From the NCBI GenBank assembly GCA_029865445.1, contig JAOUGY010000067.1:1-13954 (forward strand): a stretch of DNA of 13,954 nt, written 5' to 3'. Each line of letters begins with the position of its first letter. Position 1 is the first letter of the stretch. The notes under the pieces were generated by a model that saw nothing but the letters and a program-made list of their open reading frames with translations, was not told where the DNA came from and searched no databases. This stretch comes from Acidimicrobiia bacterium (lineage in GTDB: Bacteria > Actinomycetota > Acidimicrobiia > Spongiisociales > ZC4RG35). The position numbers were made by a program, and so were the translations under genes. Positions 7,053 through 13,330 of this stretch are shown in pieces.

Positions 7053-7245
7053 CCGTCGGACACCAACCCGGCAAATCGAGGCGGTGTTCACGACGTGCCC
7101 GGGTCCTTCCTGCGACAACCAGCCGGGCTTCGTCGATGTCGGTGGCGAGCACCGACATGCCTTCGGATCCAAACCGGCGGGCAAGGGCACGGCCGATGCC
7201 GCTACCTGCCCCCGTCACAACGGCGACTCGCCCACTGAGCTTCAT
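7053..7245 (-). pseudogene. Short-chain dehydrogenase remnant with internal deletion
   Basis: The ATG at 7245 opens a clear SDR N-terminus: VAVVTGAGSGIGRALA with the TGxxxGxG nucleotide-binding motif, followed by VLATDIDEA, ending at about 7126. After about ten further codons of unrelated sequence, a different minus-strand frame carries GPGHVVNTAS (about 7103-7077). That is the beta-5 segment normally found around residue 130 of an intact SDR. The two pieces are out of frame and about 85-90 residues between them are missing. So are the YxxxK active site and the rest of the fold. The remnant runs into the end of the PaaX-like gene. Frame 1 stays open to a stop at 7036, so a 69-aa protein could still be made, but not an active enzyme. 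It starts 13 nt after the histidine kinase stop on the same strand. Confidence 0.75.
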
Positions 7246-7258
7246 CCGACAACGGTAC

Positions 7259-8446
7259 TCAGGCAGCAGGGATCGCGAGCTTGAACACCGACAGGTCCGA
7301 GTGCCGCACGTACGTCAGCGAACCATTCATTCGCTCGGCGAGCAACCTGGACACCGACAAGCCCAGCCCAACCGATCCCGAAACCGTTCCTGCCGACTGG
7401 CGGAATGGCTCGAAGATGAGATCCTCGTCCTCGGTCCGCACTCCGGGTCCGTCGTCAGCCACCTCGAGGATGGCCGAATCCGCCACCGTCCGGGTTGAAA
7501 GTGTGATGTTCGGGCCGCCATACCGGAAGGCGTTCGTGACGAGGTTGCGGACGATCTGACGAACCCGCACGGGGTCGCCGATTCCCACGGCCACTCCATG
7601 CTCGACCATGATCCGATTCACGTTCTTGTTGTTGAGGCCCTCGAGCACTTGGGCTGTCTGGGCCACCAGGTCGACAGGCACGTTCTGCACACGGAGCTCT
7701 CCCGATTCCGCTTTGGCCGCCACCAGCAGGTCCTCCACGAGACTCGCAACGTCACCGGCCTGGCGGCCCACCGTGGCGAGGATCTCGCGGCGATCATCGT
7801 CGTCGATCTCGCAGGTGGGGTCGGCGAGGATCTCGACATACCCGACGACGGCGGAGAGCGGCGTGCGCAACTCGTGGGAGACGGTCGCCAGGAAGGTCTC
7901 CCTGAGCCGCATCACCTCTTCGAGTTGTTGATGCTTGCTCTCCAGTTCGGCAACGGTCCGGCGAAGTTCGAGCAGCGACATCACCTGAATCGACAGGTCC
8001 GCAAGGGCTCGACGCTGGACGTCGGATAGTGTCCGTGGTACCCGGTCGATCACACACAACGTGCCGAGGGCATTGCCCGCCCGAGTGACGATGGGTGCGC
8101 CTGCATAAAATCGGATCGATGGGTCTTCCGTGACGAGCGGGTTGTCCGCGAACCGCTCGTCCAGGGTGGCGTCGGCCACCTCGAACACGGAATCGGGTTC
8201 GAGAATGGCGTGCGCGCAGAACGCAAGATCCCTCGACGTCTCGGCCACGTCGAGGCCGATTCGAGACTTGAACCACTGCCGGTCCTCGTCGATCAGGCTG
8301 ACGAGGGCGATCGGAGCATCACAGATGTGCGACGCAAGCCTCGTGAGCGCGTCGTACGTCATTTCAGGAAGCGAGTCGAGGATTCCGAGGCTCCGGAGTT
8401 CCTCTAGCCGCTCGGGCTCGTTCGGGGGTGGAAATGCTGTTATCAC
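7259..8446 (-). CDS. GAF-domain sensor histidine kinase, soluble, orphan
   Basis: Protein of 395 aa. Residues 8-165 form a GAF-type sensor domain of the kind with DEDRQWFKSRIGL and AFCAHAI segments, common in actinobacterial GAF kinases. A coiled linker (about 160-185) leads to HisKA with the phospho-acceptor H191 (TVSHELRTPLS). The HATPase domain has the N box NLVTNAFRYG (301-310), G1 DDGPG (331-335), F box FEPFR (345-349) and G2 GLGLS (360-364). No membrane segment is seen, so it is cytoplasmic. No response regulator is adjacent. The start is GTG 8446 because GGAGGGAG lies about five bases upstream (8452-8459); the frame is open to 8521 but without homology. The MFS exporter gene is divergent and may share control. 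The signal sensed is unknown. Confidence 0.92.
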   Translation of the reverse strand: MITAFPPPNEPERLEELRSLGILDSLPEMTYDALTRLASHICDAPIALVSLIDEDRQWFKSRIGLDVAETSRDLAFCAHAILEPDSVFEVADATLDERFADNPLVTEDPSIRFYAGAPIVTRAGNALGTLCVIDRVPRTLSDVQRRALADLSIQVMSLLELRRTVAELESKHQQLEEVMRLRETFLATVSHELRTPLSAVVGYVEILADPTCEIDDDDRREILATVGRQAGDVASLVEDLLVAAKAESGELRVQNVPVDLVAQTAQVLEGLNNKNVNRIMVEHGVAVGIGDPVRVRQIVRNLVTNAFRYGGPNITLSTRTVADSAILEVADDGPGVRTEDEDLIFEPFRQSAGTVSGSVGLGLSVSRLLAERMNGSLTYVRHSDLSVFKLAIPAA

Positions 8447-8505
8447 GGGGGCTCCCTCCCTGTCGACTCGTATCCGGATTTCTGAAGTCAAAGTTCGGCA
8501 GAGCA

Positions 8506-8518
8506 ATGCATTTTGCAT
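8506..8518. promoter_or_regulatory. 13-bp palindrome ATGCA-TTT-TGCAT, candidate operator
   Basis: Perfect 5-bp inverted arms around TTT in the 99-bp gap between the divergent histidine kinase and MFS exporter. It lies 28 bp before the exporter's ATG, where a -35 region would be if TAGCTT (8532-8537) is the -10 element. The spacing to that element is imperfect and no matching regulator gene is adjacent. Confidence 0.4.
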
Positions 8519-8545
8519 CATGTAGAGCTGGTAGCTTCCCGGCGA

Positions 8546-9769
8546 ATGCCTCGTCTGCTGGTCGACACCGAACCATTGCGCGCCTCACGCGAATTCAGCT
8601 GGCTCTACGCCGGCCTGGCGGTTGCCGGGCTGGGACGCCAATTGACGGTGGTCGCAGTGCCCTACCAGGTGTACGAGTTGACCGGATCGACACTCCTGGT
8701 CGGCCTGCTCGGGCTCATCCAACTCGGACCCCTTCTCCTGGTGTCCGCCGTGGGTGGATCACTCGTCGATGCCATGGACCGCAAGGCGCTCCTCATCATC
8801 GCCCAACTCCTCACCGGGGCCACAGCAGTAGGGCTCGCCGTCAACGCGGCTGCGGACGCGCCGGTCGTCTGGATGATCTTCTTGCTGAGCGGCCTCAATG
8901 CCGGGGTCTCGGCGATCGATCATCCGACCCGGGCGGCGCTCGTGTCGGCGATCGTGGGCCGGAGGATGCTCCCCTCGGCCACGGCCCTCACCCAGACACT
9001 CGAGAACGTGGCCAAGATGGTCGGCCCTGCCATCGGCGGATTCATCATCGCCGCGACCGGTTTCACCGCCACCTTCGTGATCGAAGCGGTTGCGTTCACA
9101 CTCGGCGCGCTCTTCATGCTCGGCGTCCGCAAGCGTCCTCCGGAAGGCGCTGTCAGCGGCTTCGGTTGGGAATCGATCAAGGAGGGGTGGCGCTTTCTGC
9201 GAACCCGCCGGCTCCTCCAGGCCAATTTCGCGATCGACCTCAATGCCATGGTCTTCGGCATGCCCACGGCCCTGTTTCCGGCCATCGGCACGACAGTCCT
9301 GGGTGGCGACGCCTCAACCGTGGGGCTCCTGTACGCGGCGCCGGGAGCCGGGGCGCTGGTTGCCGCGCTCACGTCCGGATGGGTGGGCCACATTCGGCGC
9401 CAGGGCAGGGCCGTGATCATCTCTGTCGTGTTGTGGGGCCTCGGCATCGCCGCGTTCGGTTTGTCCAGAAGCGTCGTACTCGCCGCGGTCTTCCTCGCCA
9501 TCGCCGGGGGCGCCGATGTGATCTCGGCCGTCTTCAGGAACACGATCCTCCAGCTAGCGGTACCAGACAATCTGCGCGGGCGGCTCAGTTCGATCCACGT
9601 CGGGGTGGCCAGCGGCGGCCCCCGCCTCGGAGACTTCGAAGCGGGGGCGGTGGCATCACTCGTCTCTGTGCCCTTCTCGGTCGTGTCGGGCGGGCTGGCG
9701 TGCGTCGTGGGCGCCGCCATCATCGCCAAAGCGATGCCAGAACTCGATGCCTACGTCGACACCGGCTGA
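8546..9769 (+). CDS. MFS transporter, EntS-like (MFS_3) exporter
   Basis: Protein of 407 aa with about 10-12 hydrophobic segments. The loop 2-3 signature of the superfamily is visible as GGSLVDAMDRKALL. The opening REFSWLYAGLAVAGLGRQLT and the PYQVYELTGSTLLVGLLG segment resemble the EntS/MFS_3 group, which exports siderophores, drugs or other small molecules; the substrate here is unknown. The ATG at 8546 begins where homology begins. A TTG at 8513 is in frame but falls in the palindrome. No Shine-Dalgarno sequence precedes the ATG; TAGCTT ends eight bases before it, so the message may be leaderless. Its 3' end overlaps tail to tail by 19 nt with the 69-aa gene on the other strand. Confidence 0.87.
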   Translation: MPRLLVDTEPLRASREFSWLYAGLAVAGLGRQLTVVAVPYQVYELTGSTLLVGLLGLIQLGPLLLVSAVGGSLVDAMDRKALLIIAQLLTGATAVGLAVNAAADAPVVWMIFLLSGLNAGVSAIDHPTRAALVSAIVGRRMLPSATALTQTLENVAKMVGPAIGGFIIAATGFTATFVIEAVAFTLGALFMLGVRKRPPEGAVSGFGWESIKEGWRFLRTRRLLQANFAIDLNAMVFGMPTALFPAIGTTVLGGDASTVGLLYAAPGAGALVAALTSGWVGHIRRQGRAVIISVVLWGLGIAAFGLSRSVVLAAVFLAIAGGADVISAVFRNTILQLAVPDNLRGRLSSIHVGVASGGPRLGDFEAGAVASLVSVPFSVVSGGLACVVGAAIIAKAMPELDAYVDTG

Positions 9770-9960
9770 TGCGGCTCCGGCGTCCGTTGCGGACCCTGAA
9801 CCGTTGCGGCCACCCTCGCGAACAAGCGCGACAGAGCCATCAACGCCCATCCGGCACGTTCCCGCCACGGTCGCCGCTCTACAAGCCAATCACCCAACAG
9901 TTCGAGCCCCGCCATCTGAGCACCGGCTCGACTCGTCCTGACGATGTCGTCCGCATCCAT
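9751..9960 (-). CDS. Small hypothetical protein (69 aa)
   Basis: Not recognised. It is supported by a purine-rich site (AGGGGGT) about six bases before the ATG and by its position as last in a run of same-strand genes, 72 nt after the small membrane protein. The sequence has an acidic start (MDADDIVRTS), a tryptophan- and arginine-rich middle (WLVERRPWRERAGW) with amphipathic helical character (residues 15-55), and a proline-rich tail. It has no clear membrane helix. The stop lies within the 3' end of the convergent MFS gene. It could be a membrane-surface partner of the PspC/LiaF-like genes, or a chance frame. Confidence 0.5.
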   Translation of the reverse strand: MDADDIVRTSRAGAQMAGLELLGDWLVERRPWRERAGWALMALSRLFARVAATVQGPQRTPEPHQPVST

Positions 9961-10032
9961 GCTGTACCCCCTTGCTGGTGATGCATGCGATTCAGATCAG
10001 AGTCGCCAGGAGCGTGTCAGATACAACGGTTG
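9961..10032. other. 72-bp spacer with imperfect palindrome
   Basis: Between the two smallest genes of the minus-strand run. Positions 9988-10005 form an imperfect palindrome around GATC, with 7 of 9 base pairs symmetric. It could be a processing hairpin or an operator for a separate promoter of the 69-aa gene. No terminator-like T-run follows it. Confidence 0.25.
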
Positions 10033-10230
10033 TCACCCCTCGTTGGGACGGCGGAACAACGCCAGGAACAGCATCACGAGACCGAAGAGGATCACGAAGA
10101 TCGGTCCGAGGTACCTGAGATCTCCTAGCTCGAAGTTCCACCAGCCGAAACCCTCGGCCGCGAAGGCGGCGCCGACTACGGCAACCACGAGGCCGGAGAT
10201 CATCGTTCCGGTATGGACTCTCTCACCCAT
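10033..10230 (-). CDS. Small two-helix membrane protein (65 aa)
   Basis: Two hydrophobic helices (about residues 9-27 and 41-60) with a short WWNFELGDLRYLG loop and an RRPNEG tail. It resembles small LiaI/DUF5668-like membrane proteins found with PspC and LiaF homologues, but the family is not certain. The start is firm: an 11-base match to the anti-Shine-Dalgarno (GGAGGTGATCC on the minus strand, 10234-10244) precedes the ATG by about nine bases. The ATG overlaps the stop of the LiaF-like gene by 8 nt. It probably acts in the same envelope complex as its upstream neighbours. Confidence 0.8.
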   Translation of the reverse strand: MGERVHTGTMISGLVVAVVGAAFAAEGFGWWNFELGDLRYLGPIFVILFGLVMLFLALFRRPNEG

Positions 10231-10861
10231 TCTGGATCACCTCCACTTGGCCGATGAAGACGTCGGCACGAATCGAGATCTTCCGTTCAGCGGTCGCGTA
10301 GCCCTCGGATCGGAACTGCCGATCGACCCCGACGCCGTCATCCGACTCGCCGAGGATCACGACCTGGCCGATTCCGGCGTGGGCCTCGACTTCTACGGCC
10401 AAGCCCTCGGGAACTCTGATCACCAGATCGCCGATGCCGACATTGGCATCGAACCGCAACGACCCTGGCACGGGCTCGAGATCGGTCAGGTCGATCGTCA
10501 TCTTGCCCATCGCCAGGTCGTAATCGGACTCGAGGTCAGCTGCCGCTCGAACCTGGAAGAAACGGTCGCCGACACCCCCCTGGAATCCCTCCACGGGAGC
10601 GAGGGTCGTGAACACCGTCAGCAAGGCCAGGATGGCTCCCAACGCCACCAACCCGGCATGCTCACCGGAGCGGGAGGCCACCATCGTCCCGATGCCGACG
10701 AAAAGGGTGGCGAGCCCGAACACGGCCGTTACCGTCACATCGACCCATCCTGCGCGCTCGGCGAGCCACAGCAGACCGATGAGCACGAGTGCACCGCCGG
10801 ACACGATCTTCGCAGTCGAGATCGCGCGGGGTTGGGTCTTCGTCCTTTCATCGAGTGTCAC
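10223..10861 (-). CDS. LiaF-like membrane protein with C-terminal beta domain
   Basis: Protein of 212 aa. The N-terminal part holds about three transmembrane segments (about 18-37, 42-63 and 70-88). The soluble C-terminal domain (about 105-212) contains three spaced glycine repeats: VGIGDLVIRV (141-150), AGIGQVVIL (162-170) and VFIGQVEVI (201-209). These suggest a short beta-helix like the LiaF/DUF2154-type cell-wall-stress response domain. In Firmicutes LiaF restrains the LiaRS system; the role here is inferred as an envelope-stress sensor or modulator. The start at GTG 10861 follows AGGAGGT (10869-10875) with a 7-base spacer. The in-frame GTG at 10870 overlaps that site and is rejected. It overlaps the PspC gene by 14 nt. 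Confidence 0.8.
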   Translation of the reverse strand: MTLDERTKTQPRAISTAKIVSGGALVLIGLLWLAERAGWVDVTVTAVFGLATLFVGIGTMVASRSGEHAGLVALGAILALLTVFTTLAPVEGFQGGVGDRFFQVRAAADLESDYDLAMGKMTIDLTDLEPVPGSLRFDANVGIGDLVIRVPEGLAVEVEAHAGIGQVVILGESDDGVGVDRQFRSEGYATAERKISIRADVFIGQVEVIQNG

Positions 10862-11261
10862 GGGACACACCTCCTATCAAGAGAACGGCACCCACGAGTA
10901 CCAGGCCCAGGGGCCACACGAAACGGCCGAAGTCGGGCAGCAACTCGTTGACGAGGGCGATCCCACCCAGGACCACGAGCGCCACGCCGATGATGGCCGT
11001 CCCGGCCATCGACATGGCGGCGCCGGCCACGGGCTCCTCACCTGTAGGCCGCTCGGGAATGAGCAACCAGGCAATGAGGTAGATGGCGACGCCTGAGCCC
11101 CCGCCCAATGCCAGGATCACGAAGCCGAGCCTGAACCACAAGGGGTCCAAAGCGAAGTACTCACCCAGGCCGCCGGCCACCCCGCCGATCATCTTCTCCG
11201 TACGGCTGCGGTACAGCCGTTGCGACCGTTTCGGGGTGACCGTCTGATCCATCTGTTCCAT
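10848..11261 (-). CDS. PspC-domain membrane protein
   Basis: Protein of 137 aa. Residues 15-70 are a textbook PspC domain: RLYRSRTEKMIGGVAGGLGE, YFALDPLWFRLGFVILAL and a helix ending AIYLIAWLLIPE. Two further hydrophobic stretches (about 84-106 and 113-131, the latter WPLGLVLVGAVLLIGG) make it a three- to four-helix inner-membrane protein. PspC proteins take part in membrane-stress responses, and in actinobacteria such domains also sit on sensor kinases. AGGAGG about six bases before the ATG supports the start. The start codon is 12 nt after the carbamate kinase stop, so the two genes are probably cotranscribed although unrelated in function. Confidence 0.92.
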   Translation of the reverse strand: MEQMDQTVTPKRSQRLYRSRTEKMIGGVAGGLGEYFALDPLWFRLGFVILALGGGSGVAIYLIAWLLIPERPTGEEPVAGAAMSMAGTAIIGVALVVLGGIALVNELLPDFGRFVWPLGLVLVGAVLLIGGVSRDTR

Positions 11262-11273
11262 GTGGTCCTCCTC

Positions 11274-12215
11274 TCACTTGACGATGCGGGTCCCTGTCAG
11301 CCCTGCCATTGCCCGTTCGAGGTTCGCCGGGTTGGTGATCAGGGCTTCGGTGCCCCCGCCTTCCAAGAACTCCACGACCGCACGCATCTTGGGGGCCATC
11401 GAACCCTCCAGGAAGTGGCCGCCTTCGGCGAGGTAGTGCTTGACCTCGTCGAGAGTGAACCGATCCATCCACCGCTGGGTGGGACGGCCGAAGTCGAGGG
11501 CAACGTGTTCGACGGCGGTGGAGATGAGCAGCAGGTCGGCGCCCACTTCTCGTGCCAGCATCGACGAGGCGAGATCCTTGTCGATGACCGCCGGCACCCC
11601 CTCCAGGTCACCGTCGTCGTTGGTGACCACCGGTATGCCGCCACCCCCGACCGCGATGGTGATGACTCCGGCGTCGAGCAGACGGCGGATGACATCGATC
11701 TCCACGATCCGCACCGGTGCGGGGGAAGCCACGACGCGACGCCAACCGCGGCCCGCATCCTCGCGGACGTCCCAGCCATCCTCCCGATGTCGCTGCATGG
11801 CCTTCGCCTCGTCCATGAACGATCCGATGGGTTTCGACGGACTGGCAAACGCCGGATCGTCGCGCGCGACCTCCACCTGGGTCACCACGGTCGCCACCGA
11901 CTTGTGGATTCCCCGTTGCCGGAAGTCGTTGGTCAGGTTCTGCTGGAGCATGTAGCCGATGGCACCTTGGGTGTCGGCACCGCAGTAGTCGAGCGGAATC
12001 TCGTGCAGCTCGTTGGAGGCGAGCTCCGAACGCCGCAGGATGAATCCCACTTGAGGGCCGTTTCCGTGCGAGATGGCCACATCCCATCCGTCCTGGACGA
12101 GGGAGGCGATGTGGTCATCGGTCTCGGCGGCGGCCGCGTACTGGTCCTGGACCGTGACGTGGGATGCGTCGGGAATCAGAGAGTTCCCTCCGATGGCGAT
12201 CACCGTTCGAGGCAT
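11274..12215 (-). CDS. arcC: Carbamate kinase
   Basis: Protein of 313 aa, the normal family length. It transfers phosphate between carbamoyl phosphate and ADP, in catabolism yielding ATP, ammonia and CO2. Signatures present are IGGNSL (8-13), SHGNGPQVG (49-57), KPIGSF (128-133), GRGWRRVVASP (156-166), GGGGIPV (190-196), VIDKDLASSMLA (210-221) and GSMAPKM (271-277). All the main nucleotide- and carbamate-binding segments appear intact. The ATG overlaps the carbamoyltransferase stop by one base (TAATG), so translation is coupled; a GTG at 12224 is the alternative start. No arginine deiminase (arcA) is nearby, so its carbamoyl phosphate must come from the adjacent carbamoyltransferases. The gene name denotes family only. 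Confidence 0.95.
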   Translation of the reverse strand: MPRTVIAIGGNSLIPDASHVTVQDQYAAAAETDDHIASLVQDGWDVAISHGNGPQVGFILRRSELASNELHEIPLDYCGADTQGAIGYMLQQNLTNDFRQRGIHKSVATVVTQVEVARDDPAFASPSKPIGSFMDEAKAMQRHREDGWDVREDAGRGWRRVVASPAPVRIVEIDVIRRLLDAGVITIAVGGGGIPVVTNDDGDLEGVPAVIDKDLASSMLAREVGADLLLISTAVEHVALDFGRPTQRWMDRFTLDEVKHYLAEGGHFLEGSMAPKMRAVVEFLEGGGTEALITNPANLERAMAGLTGTRIVK

Positions 12216-13165
12216 TACTCCCACGCTCCCAACACAGACGACAGCAGCGCCATCCGCATGACGACACCGTTGTAGGCCTCTTCCCAGTAGCGAGCGTGCT
12301 TCAGACCATCGACGTCGGTCGTCAGTTCGTCCATGCGGGGCAATGAATGCAGCACGATCGAGGTCGACTTTGCCCGCTTCATGACTTCTTGGGTCACCTT
12401 GTAGTTGGCCGGGGTCGTCGGGTACTCGGACGGCTTCTCGTCTCGACTGTGGGTGTAGTCGGGTTGGACGACCGGTTCCATGTAGATCACGTCCGCGTCG
12501 GCGATCGCCTCATCGACGTGTTCGACGATCCGGTATCGGGTGCCCTTGGCGTCCAACTCGGCGAGGTGTTCGGGCCTCGGTGACATCGCCTCGGGAGAGA
12601 GGATGACCATCTCGGCATCGAACTGCGACAGGGCGTAGCCGAGCGAATGCATGGTCCGCATCCTGTGATCACCAATGGCGAGGAAGGTCTTGCCATCAAC
12701 CGAACCCATCTCCTTGGTCACCGTGTACAGGTCGGTGAGGATCTGCGTCGGGTGCTCCCCCCAGCCATCACCGCCATTGATCACGGGAATCGATGACCAC
12801 TTGGCCGCCTCGTGCGGGGCGCCTTGGAGGAAGTGACGCATGACGATGACATCCCCGTAGAACTCGAGCATGTGCACCGTGTCCTTGATCGACTCCTGAT
12901 AGAAGTCGCCGGCCCGGGTGACTTTGGCGTCCGCAAACCCGTTCACCTGACCACCGAGCCGGTGCATGGCCGTCTCGTGAGCGAGGCGAGTACGGGTGGA
13001 CGGTTGATAGAACGCCGTCACGAGGATCTTTCCCGCCAGGAGATCGCTGCTGCGACGGCTCCTGGCGATCGGCTCCAGTCGATCGGCGATCTCGAACAGG
13101 TGAAAGAACTCGTTTCGTTCGAAGTCCTTGAGGGACAGGATGTCCCGTCCCGCAAAACTGCGCAT
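12215..13165 (-). CDS. PyrB-like carbamoyltransferase, probably catabolic
   Basis: Protein of 316 aa of the aspartate/ornithine carbamoyltransferase fold. The carbamoyl-phosphate site is complete: STRTR (56-60), R110 in VIVMRH, HPTQ (138-141) and HSLPRMDELTTDVD (273-286), which closely matches the PyrB C-terminal segment. The usual FFEPSTRT is FYQPSTRT. The loop that in PyrB reads TRVQKER and binds the aspartate side chain is MEPVVQPDYTHSR (229-241), lacking the first arginine. The 80s region (AKVTRAGDFYQESIKD) is also longer than usual. Together with carbamate kinase directly downstream and no pyr genes nearby, this suggests a substrate other than aspartate and a catabolic role. GGAGG five bases before the ATG supports the start. 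A divergent second carbamoyltransferase lies 165 bp away. An ordinary PyrB cannot be fully excluded. Confidence 0.85.
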   Translation of the reverse strand: MRSFAGRDILSLKDFERNEFFHLFEIADRLEPIARSRRSSDLLAGKILVTAFYQPSTRTRLAHETAMHRLGGQVNGFADAKVTRAGDFYQESIKDTVHMLEFYGDVIVMRHFLQGAPHEAAKWSSIPVINGGDGWGEHPTQILTDLYTVTKEMGSVDGKTFLAIGDHRMRTMHSLGYALSQFDAEMVILSPEAMSPRPEHLAELDAKGTRYRIVEHVDEAIADADVIYMEPVVQPDYTHSRDEKPSEYPTTPANYKVTQEVMKRAKSTSIVLHSLPRMDELTTDVDGLKHARYWEEAYNGVVMRMALLSSVLGAWE

Positions 13166-13330
13166 CGTGACCTCCAGTGAGGGATTGGCCTCGGACCCAC
13201 GATATGGATCAGTCCCGCGCTCCCCTAGGGCCGATCAGCACTCCGGTCCCGAGATCAGGCCTTTCCGCACTTTCCGACTCGACGAGGCGGGGAGCACGCT
13301 GGAACGCGAGCTCTCCGAAACGAGGAACCG
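13166..13330. promoter_or_regulatory. Divergent promoter region between two carbamoyltransferase genes
   Basis: The 165-bp gap between divergent starts. It contains three GATCAG direct repeats (13207-13212, 13233-13238 and 13253-13258) and an 8-bp palindrome CCCTAGGG (13223-13230) between the first two. No strong -35/-10 pair was recognised on either strand. The repeats are candidates for shared control of the two units. Confidence 0.4.

Noticed and set aside
9944..10951. Plus-strand open frame (335 codons) opposite the LiaF-like gene
   Set aside because: Low-complexity H/R/D/G-rich shadow with no ribosome binding site; the minus-strand genes have strong ones and clear membrane segments.
12215..13165. 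Standard biosynthetic pyrB call
   Set aside because: The altered aspartate loop, coupled carbamate kinase and absence of pyr genes make this unsafe; recorded as PyrB-like with unknown second substrate.
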